NCBI GenBank assembly: GCA_052387115.1
Contig: JBQTJM010000064.1
Location: 1 to 19,607 of the forward strand
Length of the DNA stretch: 19,607 nucleotides
Reading direction: 5' to 3'
Source: JACCXJ01 sp052387115
GTDB taxonomy: Bacteria > Pseudomonadota > Gammaproteobacteria > JACCXJ01
Shown: positions 13,486 through 19,607 of the stretch, piece after piece
Layout: every line of letters starts with the position of its first letter
Position numbering within the stretch: position 1 is the first letter of the stretch
Notes under the pieces: generated by a model
Database searches by the model: none
What the model was told of the DNA's origin: nothing
Seen by the model: only the letters and a program-made list of their open reading frames with translations
Position numbers and translations under genes: made by a program

Positions 13486-13564
13486 CCACAAGGGCAGGCG
13501 AAAAGCACTCGGGTGTAGTTGGCCGTGGGGCTAATAGGTCTCCGGTGAAGGAGGGGTTTGGAAA

Positions 13565-13592
13565 CCGGGCTAACGCGGGAGGTCGAGCCCGG
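13565..13592 (-). terminator. Probable terminator between convergent genes
   Basis: CCGGGCT (13565-13571) pairs with AGCCCGG (13586-13592) across a 14-base loop. On the minus strand the hairpin starts seven bases after the MFS stop and is followed by TTTCC, so it most likely ends the MFS transcript. It could also stop rightward transcripts from the DUF502 operon, where the tail ACTTATCT is less T-rich. Confidence 0.45.
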
Positions 13593-13598
13593 ACTTAT

Positions 13599-15080
13599 CT
13601 AAAGGAATCGAGCCTGGCCGGTCTCAAGAAAGCGCCGAAACGCGATGAGCCCGATGGGGGTGATCAGCGCCATGGCGCCGATAATGAGCCACATCTCCCG
13701 GCAATCGCGCGGGCCTGCCTCGGGACAGTAGGTCGTGAGGAGAAACCCGGACAGCATGCCGACGAAAAACTTGGCGATGAAGAACGGCAGGACCGAGAGC
13801 GCCATGTAGGAGCCCTCCTGCCCCTCGGGGGCGATGGCGGCCGTATATTCATAGAGACGAGGGGACCACAGCGCTTCGCCGAGCGAGAGGAAAAAGACGA
13901 ACAGCACGATCCCGACATACAGGGGATGGACCGCGCCTTCGAGGCCGAGCCAAGCGTGGCCGATGAGCCGCCCGAAAGGGCCTTGGGCGAGTGGCGCGTA
14001 GATCTCCGGCGGCACGGCGATGAAAAACACCGACGAGGCTGCGATGAGGCTCCCGAGGGTCACCATACGGTAGGCCGAGGCCCGCTGGGTGAGGACGCCG
14101 ACCAGGGGTACGAAGAGGATGATGAGCGTCGAGTTGAGGACACCGAAGAGCTGACCGATGGGGGCGCCCGGGCCGAGCTCGCGGATGGCGTACTTCGGGA
14201 AGGTATAGAACATGTGGTAGAAGATGAGCCGCACCCCGACCACCAGGGTCAGGAAGGCGAGGAAGCGATAAAAGGCCGGTTGCCGCCAGAGTCCGGCGAA
14301 GATGCGGCCCGTCTCTCCCAGCACATCGCGGCTGGCGTCGACGAATGCGCGCAGGGTTCCAGTGCTCGGACCATCGGAAAGGCTCGGCCTTGGCGGTTCG
14401 CCATGGCGCCGGTCGGGCCCGCGCAGGACGAGCCCGAGGACCAGGAGGCCGGCGAGGGTGGTGAGGGTGCTCAAAAGAAACAGGGTGCGGTAGGTGCTCA
14501 GGCGGAGCCCGAGGAGCGGGACGGTGTAGGCGCCGTGCTCGCCCAGAGCGCCGCGTACCCCGTCGAAGACAAAGCCGGCACCGGCGAATCCGAGATTCAT
14601 CGCGACATAGAAGATCGAGAACGCCATCGAGCGCTGCCGGGTCGTGGTGTAGCGCTTTACGGCCACCACCATCACCGGGGTCAGCAGGGCCTCCCCGAAG
14701 GCCAGCGGCAGGAGGCCGAAGGGGAGCGCGATCGAACCCGCCGGCGCGAAGGTCATGACGGCGCGCGCCACAACGCAGATCCCGAAGCCGAGCAGGAGCG
14801 CCCTGCGCAGGCCGACGGCGTCGGTGAAGGAACCGACCAGGACCGTGCACAGGGACAGCATCGAGGACCAGACGGCGATGAGGGATCCGGCGCGCGTATC
14901 GCTGTAGCCGAGGTCCGCGGACAGCCACAGGACCAGAGTCGAGTTCATGATACCGTAGGCGAGGATGGCCAGAAGCTTGAGCCCGAAGACGAGCCACAGC
15001 GTCGGCGCGGCGCCGGAGAGCACCATCAGGCGTCCGCTCGTGGGGATCTCGTCGTGCGACGCGGTCGGACGCTCAGCCAT
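13599..15080 (-). CDS. Major facilitator superfamily transporter (POT/PTR-like)
   Basis: The protein has 493 residues from ATG 15080; the TTG directly before it is in frame but less likely, and AAGGG lies just upstream. The chain has about 12 hydrophobic helices. The loop 2-3 signature reads SFTDAVGLRRALLLGFG, a variant of the MFS GxxxDRxGRR motif. The sixth-seventh loop is charged (RGPDRRHGEPPRPSLSDG). AVKRYTTTRQRSMAFSIFYVAMNLG resembles oligopeptide/POT-type carriers, but the typical ExxER motif of POTs is not obvious, so the substrate is unknown. The gene lies 120 bases downstream of the hybrid kinase on the same strand and could be co-transcribed with it. The opposite strand has a long antisense open frame, a codon-bias shadow rather than a gene. 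Confidence 0.85.
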   Translation of the reverse strand: MAERPTASHDEIPTSGRLMVLSGAAPTLWLVFGLKLLAILAYGIMNSTLVLWLSADLGYSDTRAGSLIAVWSSMLSLCTVLVGSFTDAVGLRRALLLGFGICVVARAVMTFAPAGSIALPFGLLPLAFGEALLTPVMVVAVKRYTTTRQRSMAFSIFYVAMNLGFAGAGFVFDGVRGALGEHGAYTVPLLGLRLSTYRTLFLLSTLTTLAGLLVLGLVLRGPDRRHGEPPRPSLSDGPSTGTLRAFVDASRDVLGETGRIFAGLWRQPAFYRFLAFLTLVVGVRLIFYHMFYTFPKYAIRELGPGAPIGQLFGVLNSTLIILFVPLVGVLTQRASAYRMVTLGSLIAASSVFFIAVPPEIYAPLAQGPFGRLIGHAWLGLEGAVHPLYVGIVLFVFFLSLGEALWSPRLYEYTAAIAPEGQEGSYMALSVLPFFIAKFFVGMLSGFLLTTYCPEAGPRDCREMWLIIGAMALITPIGLIAFRRFLETGQARFL

Positions 15081-15200
15081 CAATGCCCTTGGGGGTGAAA
15101 TACGCCTTTGTCGCCGAATTCGCCGGTGTGAAGACGCCTCTGCGCTACCGAATGCAAAAAGTCGGGATCAAACGGCCGCCGGCGGTGTGTCGAGAGCGGT

Positions 15201-17519
15201 CTACCGGCTCGCCATGACCTCGGCGATCGCGCGCCGTACCTCCGCCGGCAGGAACGGTTTTTCGATCACCGGGCGCCCGTTTTCGCCGGCGAGCTCCCGG
15301 AGCGCGGGGGCCAGGGTGTCGCCGGTGATGAACACGACGCCGGCCGTGCGTTCGGGCCAGCGCCGCTCGATCTCGCGGTACAAGGCCTGGCCGTCGAGGT
15401 CGGGCATGCGGAGATCGGTCAGGATCACGTCGTAGGGTTCGCTGCCCATCCGCTGCAGGGCCTCGCGGCCGCAGGAAGCGGTCGTGATCCGGTGACCGTC
15501 GCCCTCCAGGATCTCGCGAAGCGTGTCGCACACCTCGGCCTCGTCGTCGACGATCAGCACCCGTAGCGCCGCGACCGCGACCGGCAGCGGGACACCCTGA
15601 AGCGCCGGACCTTCGGAGGGTCCCGCCGGCAGCACGATGGTGAACTCGGCCCCGCCCTCGTACGGGTGCGCGAGGACGAGCGTACCGCCGTGGGCCTCGA
15701 CGATCGCGAGGCTCACCGAGAGCCCCACCCCGATCCCGACGCCCATAGGCTTGGTGGTGAAATAGGGCTCGAAGACGCGCGCCCGCAGCGCCTCGGGGAT
15801 CCCCGGGCCGTTGTCGGCGACCACGACGCGGATGGCCTTCCCGCCGGGGTCGAGGCGGCTCGCGATCCGGATCCGGCGCGGCGGCGGCCGCTCCTGGAGG
15901 GCCTGCTGGGCATTCACGAGCAGGTTCATGAAGACCTGGTGGATCTGATCGGCATCGGCCGAGATCGAAGGGAGGTCCGGTTGGAGCGCGAGCGCGACCT
16001 CGATACCGCTGGTCCTGAGCCCGTACCCCAGGACGTCCAGCGCCGCCGTGATCAGATCGTTCACGACGATCGGACCGCGTTCGGGTGGGCGCTGTCGGGC
16101 CATCGCCAGGAAGGTCCGTACGATGCGGGCGCAGCGTTCGGCCGCGGCGCGGATCTTGGCCGCGGCCGCGCGGGTTGCGGGGTGATCGGCTTCCTCCAGG
16201 AGCACCGCGCGCGCCACGACCACGGCCAGCGGATTGTTCAGCTCGTGCGCCACCCCGGCCAGCAAGGAGCCGAGCGCCGCGAGCTTCTCGCGCTGGTAGA
16301 GGGCCTCGCGCTGGCGCGCGAGCGCCTCGGCGGCCTCTTTGCGATCGGTGATGTCGCGCGTCATCGCCAGAATCCGGTCCTGCCCCCCGATCACGACGCG
16401 CTTCAGCAGCACCTCCTCCCAGCGCAGGCTGCCGTCCTTGTTGCGGCAATGCCACTCGAAGCGCAACTGCTCGCCGGCGATGGCGCGCGCGATGTTTCTC
16501 ATCGCCTCCTCCTGGGTATGGAGGGGCTCGCCCGAGCTGAGGGTGCCGACGTCGATCGCCAGCAGCTCCTCGCGGGTGTAGCCGTAGGCGCTCGAGCCCC
16601 TGGGATTGACATCGACGAACCGGCCGCTTGGGATCTCGTGCACGAAGATGGCGTCCTCGGCCGCGTCGAAGATGGCGCGATAGCTCTCTTCCGAGACACG
16701 CAGCGCGGCCTCGGTGCGCTCGCGCTTTTCGATGTCCGCCAATAGCAACCTCTGCGTTTCGGCGACCTTGGCCGCCATGGCATCGAAGGCCTGCCCGAGC
16801 CGCCCGAGCTCGTCGCGGCCCGACAGCGCGCTGCGCGCCGCGAGGTCGCCCGCGGCCAGCGACTCCGCGGCGCGTACCAGACGCTCCACGCGGCGCGTCA
16901 GGTAAAGGTGCAGGAAATACCCGAGCGCCAACCCCAAGCCGCCGACGAGCGCCGCGAAGACCAGGGACTGATCGTAGATCCGAGCCCTGGCGAGCGCCTT
17001 GCCCGGGACGAGGTCGTATAGGAGGTAGAGGTAACCGAGCCGGGTGGGGCGCAGCTCGAGCCCCGTGGCGCCGAGCAAAACGCTCGCGTAGCCGGTGAGC
17101 GAGGCGCGCTCGGGGCCCATCGCGATCTGGATGCGCCGCTCGCGCGCGACCCGGGCCGCCGCCGCGACATCGAACCGCGGCAGGACCTCCATGACGTCGC
17201 GCCGCGACCACGCGAGCCGCGTCGCGGCGATGATGAGACGCGCATCGTCGACGAGCGCCACGGTGCTGAGCTCGGGGTTCGAGGCGAGGATCGCGATCTC
17301 GCGTTGCGCGCCTTTGAGATCCCCGTTGAGCAACAGGTACTCGAGCGCGCTCTGTAGCCGCGTCAGCTCCTGTACCAGCCGCGCCCGCGCCTGGTCTTCC
17401 AGGTCGCGCTCGGCGCTCGGGAGGTAGTAGAGGAAGTTCAGCGCGATGAGCCCCGCCGCGAAGACCAGGACCGCGGCCGGCACGGTGATGCGCAGCGTCG
17501 CGTAGCCCTGGGGGCTCAC
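15201..17519 (-). CDS. Hybrid sensor histidine kinase with HAMP, PAS and C-terminal receiver
   Basis: The protein has 772 residues. Its start is GTG 17519, overlapping the preceding lipoprotein gene's stop as GTGA. A membrane helix (about 11-30), a periplasmic sensor region (31-185) and a second helix (186-208) come first. A HAMP linker (209-262), a coiled stretch and a PAS domain (about 275-398, AIFDAAEDAIFVHEIPSGRFV) follow. The HisKA motif is LLAGVAHELNNPLA with phospho-His 425. The ATPase has N-box MNLLVNAQQAL, DNGPGIP and GVGIGVGLSVS. A receiver (652-770) ends the protein, with DD at 658-659, phospho-acceptor D702 in LTDLRMPDLDG and Lys in EKPF. Translational coupling to a substrate-binding lipoprotein suggests that lipoprotein feeds its periplasmic domain. 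No HPt domain is visible, so phosphate may pass through the OmpR-type regulator upstream or stay internal. Confidence 0.92.
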   Translation of the reverse strand: MSPQGYATLRITVPAAVLVFAAGLIALNFLYYLPSAERDLEDQARARLVQELTRLQSALEYLLLNGDLKGAQREIAILASNPELSTVALVDDARLIIAATRLAWSRRDVMEVLPRFDVAAAARVARERRIQIAMGPERASLTGYASVLLGATGLELRPTRLGYLYLLYDLVPGKALARARIYDQSLVFAALVGGLGLALGYFLHLYLTRRVERLVRAAESLAAGDLAARSALSGRDELGRLGQAFDAMAAKVAETQRLLLADIEKRERTEAALRVSEESYRAIFDAAEDAIFVHEIPSGRFVDVNPRGSSAYGYTREELLAIDVGTLSSGEPLHTQEEAMRNIARAIAGEQLRFEWHCRNKDGSLRWEEVLLKRVVIGGQDRILAMTRDITDRKEAAEALARQREALYQREKLAALGSLLAGVAHELNNPLAVVVARAVLLEEADHPATRAAAAKIRAAAERCARIVRTFLAMARQRPPERGPIVVNDLITAALDVLGYGLRTSGIEVALALQPDLPSISADADQIHQVFMNLLVNAQQALQERPPPRRIRIASRLDPGGKAIRVVVADNGPGIPEALRARVFEPYFTTKPMGVGIGVGLSVSLAIVEAHGGTLVLAHPYEGGAEFTIVLPAGPSEGPALQGVPLPVAVAALRVLIVDDEAEVCDTLREILEGDGHRITTASCGREALQRMGSEPYDVILTDLRMPDLDGQALYREIERRWPERTAGVVFITGDTLAPALRELAGENGRPVIEKPFLPAEVRRAIAEVMASR

Positions 17520-18475
17520 GGCGACAGGCTCGCAAGCGGGCCGGGCGCCAACAGCGCTTCGATATCTACGGGTCCACGGATGAGCTTCGCCTCCAGCATC
17601 AGCGCCATGAGCCGCGCCCCGGACCCGACCAGGCCGGGCGCTTCGCCCCCGAGGAGCGTGACGTTGTCCTCGCGCGAGGGGAATCGTAGACCCTGAAGGG
17701 ACTCCAGGAACTGCTCGCCCGTCATTTGCTGGCGCGCGCCCATCCTGGAGGCGGCGTCGCGCGGGTTGTGATCGAGATAGTCGAGAGCGCGGAACCAGCC
17801 GGCGACCAGCGCCTGGACCGCCTTCGAATCTTCTTCCAGGGCCGTCGCACGCACCGCCACCAGATCCACGATCTCGCCCGGGATCCGGGTGCTGTCGAAG
17901 AGCAGCGAGGCACCGCCGCGCAACAGCTCGGCGCGCACCGGGTTGAAGGTGACCACCGCGTCCACGAGGCCCCGCTGGTAGGCCGCCACGTGCTCGTTCG
18001 CCTCCTGGTAGACGATCTTGACATCGCCCTGCCGCATCCCGTTCTGCGCCAGGGCCCGGCTCAACACATACGCGCCCAGGACCCCGCTCTCGACCGCCAC
18101 CCGTTTGCCCGCCAGGTCCTTCACGGTGCCGAGCTCCGGCCGCCCGACGATGGCATCGCCGCCGTGTGAGACGTCGATCACCAATACGATCCGCGGTCGA
18201 AAATCATCCTGGGCCAACATCAACACCTCGTCCAGGCTGATTACCATGCCGTCGATGGTCTGGTTCCGGAAAGCCCGCATGACCTCGCTGGCCGAGGGAT
18301 ACTCGACCAGCCGGATCGCCTCGGGATCGAGAAAACCGAGATCGCGCGCGAGATAGAGGGGCTCGCAGCCCGTCCAGACGTTGGTACCGATGCGAAGCGG
18401 CGGCGCGGGCTCGGGGCCGCAGCCGGTGAGGGCAAGGAACAAGAGCGCCAGGATTACGAAGTGAGGTCGTCGCAT
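17516..18475 (-). CDS. Substrate-binding lipoprotein (SsuA/NMT1/THI5-like)
   Basis: The protein has 319 residues from ATG 18475, chosen because it gives a classic lipoprotein signal RRPHFVILALLFLALTGC (lipidated Cys 19); a GTG at 18502 would add nine residues. The mature part begins LRIGTNVWTGCEPLYLARDLGFL and continues with VEYPSASEVMRAFRNQTIDGMVIS, GKRVAVESGVLGAYVLSRAL and VDAVVTFNPVRAELL. These strings are typical of periplasmic binding proteins for sulfonates, nitrate, taurine or pyrimidine precursors. No ABC permease or ATPase gene is adjacent. Instead the stop overlaps the hybrid kinase start, so a receptor role in signalling is a reasonable inference. The ligand is unknown. Confidence 0.85.
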   Translation of the reverse strand: MRRPHFVILALLFLALTGCGPEPAPPLRIGTNVWTGCEPLYLARDLGFLDPEAIRLVEYPSASEVMRAFRNQTIDGMVISLDEVLMLAQDDFRPRIVLVIDVSHGGDAIVGRPELGTVKDLAGKRVAVESGVLGAYVLSRALAQNGMRQGDVKIVYQEANEHVAAYQRGLVDAVVTFNPVRAELLRGGASLLFDSTRIPGEIVDLVAVRATALEEDSKAVQALVAGWFRALDYLDHNPRDAASRMGARQQMTGEQFLESLQGLRFPSREDNVTLLGGEAPGLVGSGARLMALMLEAKLIRGPVDIEALLAPGPLASLSP

Positions 18476-18600
18476 CTTCCGCGGCCCGGCAGAAGCACGC
18501 ACAGCAACGCCATCATACCCTATCGTTTTCTGCCGTCAGGCGCTTTCCGCCATCAGGGTGGACGCTTATCGCTCGTGGGCTTCGAGCGGGGCTGGCCCCG

Positions 18601-18762
18601 ATGAAGCTCCATGGGCACCGGCAGATCACCGATGCCCACCTCTTGGCACTGACACTCCGGCAAAGCGGTTGTCTCGCGACGCTGGACCGCGGCCTACGAG
18701 ACCTCGTTCCGGATGGTTACGCTCCCAACGAGGTCGTCTGCCTGTTGACAGAGGTTGGATAA
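18601..18762 (+). pseudogene. VapC-like PIN-domain toxin, C-terminal fragment
   Basis: The frame from ATG 18601 to TAA 18760-18762 encodes 53 residues. HGHRQITDAHLLALTLRQSG is followed by LATLDRGLRDLVP and APNEVVCLLTEVG. The ITDAHLLALA...LATxDRGL pattern is the last third of VapC toxins and carries two of the conserved Asp residues of the PIN nuclease. The N-terminal half with the first catalytic Asp is absent, and no VapB antitoxin is next to it. It lies alone on the plus strand between two minus-strand regulatory genes. It is most likely a decayed toxin-antitoxin module rather than a working short gene. Confidence 0.7.
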
Positions 18763-18794
18763 ACGCGGGGCGCGCGGCATGGCCCGATCCGCAT

Positions 18795-19502
18795 TCACGC
18801 ATCTCCCCCGCCCGGCAGGAACACGTACCCCTCGCTGCGCACGGTCCTGATATAGCGCGGCTGCTCCGGGTCCGGCTCGACCTTCTTTCTGAGCCTGAGG
18901 ATGCGGAGATCCACGCTGCGATCGTAGGGGTCGAGGTCGCTGCGCGTGCTCAGGTTCAGGATCCGCTCGCGCGACAGCACCTGGTTGGGGTGTGCGGTGA
19001 AGGTCTTGAGGAGGTCGTATTCGAGCGGAGACATCGGCACCTCTGCGCCCGACTCGTCGATGAGCCGGTGCGCCCCGAGGTCGAGCACGCAACGGCCGAC
19101 GCGCACCCGGGAGGCGCCCAGATCGGCCGAGCTCGCGGCGCGCCGCAAGACGCTCTTGATGCGCGCCAAGAGCTCGCGCGGGTCGAAGGGCTTGGGGAGG
19201 TAATCGTCGGCGCCCATCTCGAGCCCGACGATGCGGTCGACCACGGTCCCGGCCGAGGTCAACATCACGATCCCCATCGGGTAGCGCTCCCGCAGATGGC
19301 GGGCGAGGGATAGTCCGTCCTCCCCCGGCAGGTGGATGTCGAGGATGGCGAGGTCGATCGCGTGTTTCGCGCACAGCGCCCGGGCGGCCGCGGCGTTCTC
19401 GGCGCCGAGCACCGCGTAGCCCTGCGCGTTCAGATACTCCTCCAAAACCTCACGCAGCTCGGCTTCGTCATCGACGATCAGGATGGTCGCCCGTTCGCTC
19501 AT
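18795..19502 (-). CDS. OmpR/PhoB-family response regulator
   Basis: The protein has 235 residues from ATG 19502, chosen because GAGGGG sits just upstream and the receiver begins immediately (ATILIVDDEAELREVL); a longer frame to 19553 is not needed. The receiver has acidic residues D11-D12, phospho-acceptor D55 in LAILDIHLPGEDG, Thr/Ser in MLTSAG and Lys in YLPKPFDPREL. The winged-helix DNA-binding domain follows (about 130-228) with MSPLEYDLLKTFTAHPNQVLSRE, YDRSVDLRILRLRKKVEPD and IRTVRSEGYVF. No separate kinase gene stands beside it except the hybrid kinase at 15201-17519, which is the best local partner candidate. It is probably self-regulated. Confidence 0.92.
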   Translation of the reverse strand: MSERATILIVDDEAELREVLEEYLNAQGYAVLGAENAAAARALCAKHAIDLAILDIHLPGEDGLSLARHLRERYPMGIVMLTSAGTVVDRIVGLEMGADDYLPKPFDPRELLARIKSVLRRAASSADLGASRVRVGRCVLDLGAHRLIDESGAEVPMSPLEYDLLKTFTAHPNQVLSRERILNLSTRSDLDPYDRSVDLRILRLRKKVEPDPEQPRYIRTVRSEGYVFLPGGGDA

Positions 19503-19545
19503 GTCTGCCCCCCTCGCGTCCCACGTCCGGGTCGGATGAAACAAA

Positions 19546-19585
19546 TGATACAAAAATCCCCCCGCCGTGAAATCGGCCTGATACA
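19546..19585 (-). promoter_or_regulatory. Direct repeat TGTATCA, possible operator of the OmpR-type regulator
   Basis: On the minus strand TGTATCA occurs at 19585-19579 and again at 19552-19546, exactly 33 bases apart, close to three helical turns. The second copy is about 44 bases before the regulator start. OmpR-family proteins bind direct repeats on one helix face, usually about 10-11 bases apart, so this spacing would need two separated sites. With only two copies visible, chance is possible. Confidence 0.25.
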
Positions 19586-19607
19586 GACGCTCGCTAGACT
19601 GCCCCCT

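Noticed and set aside
13545..15098. A 517-codon plus-strand open frame antisense to the MFS gene
   Set aside because: Its product is low-complexity, rich in Glu, Gly, Arg and Asp, and it mirrors a clear 12-helix transporter on the other strand. It is a high-GC codon-bias shadow.
15145..17535. A 796-codon second open frame on the minus strand over the hybrid kinase
   Set aside because: It is Arg/Ala/Gly-rich with no domain, while the alternative frame encodes a complete kinase and receiver.
1..19607. CRISPR array, rRNA, tRNA or prophage
   Set aside because: I saw no regularly spaced repeats, no cloverleaf or conserved rRNA strings and no phage structural or integrase genes on either strand.

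Overview
This window is GC-rich, densely coded bacterial chromosome, most likely from a gammaproteobacterium. The DUF2333 and DUF502 proteins, HtpX, the YoaE-like TerC-CBS protein and the L-Ala-D/L-Glu epimerase all fit that group, but I cannot name a genus. The theme is envelope and oxidative stress plus signal transduction, with scars of mobile and decayed DNA between the modules.

Layout. (1) Bases 1-1464 hold the 3' part of a large-subunit catalase gene that carries two lesions, followed by a ferritin-like protein. (2) Bases 1465-2815 hold an IS91-family transposase remnant and a membrane protein with a TerB-like C-terminus. (3) Bases 2816-3766 hold no long gene. They carry three very small membrane-protein ORFs on the minus strand, one of only 24 residues, and on the plus strand a structured stretch ending in a strong intrinsic terminator (candidate small RNA). 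(4) Bases 3767-5301 hold a dipeptide epimerase overlapping a secreted coiled-coil protein by four bases. (5) Bases 5389-8192 hold a MASE1-GAF-HisKA_3 histidine kinase and its NarL-type regulator, overlapping by ATGA. (6) Bases 8193-13485 hold htpX, a TerC-CBS-CorC membrane protein, a 49-residue membrane protein, DUF2333, a 44-residue coupled ORF and DUF502. (7) On the minus strand, 19502 down to 13599, lie an OmpR-type regulator, a lipoprotein substrate-binding protein, a PAS hybrid histidine kinase overlapping it by GTGA, and an MFS transporter. A truncated VapC-like PIN fragment sits on the plus strand within this block.

The most unusual signal is a pair of related non-coding elements, 8224-8341 and 11159-11276. 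They align without gaps at about 67% identity by hand count (76% in the first 55 bases). One lies directly upstream of htpX and the other upstream of the 49-residue membrane-protein gene. Two short hairpins are kept in both copies while a 16-base spacer between them has diverged completely at constant length. This looks like a shared structured leader or regulatory element, and I do not recognise it as a known riboswitch class.

Functionally, the kinase/regulator pair at 5.4-8.2 kb is well placed to control the stress genes that follow. The substrate-binding lipoprotein has no ABC permease or ATPase beside it and is translationally coupled to a hybrid kinase, so it may be a sensory input rather than a transporter part. 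All functional links between modules are inferred from gene order.
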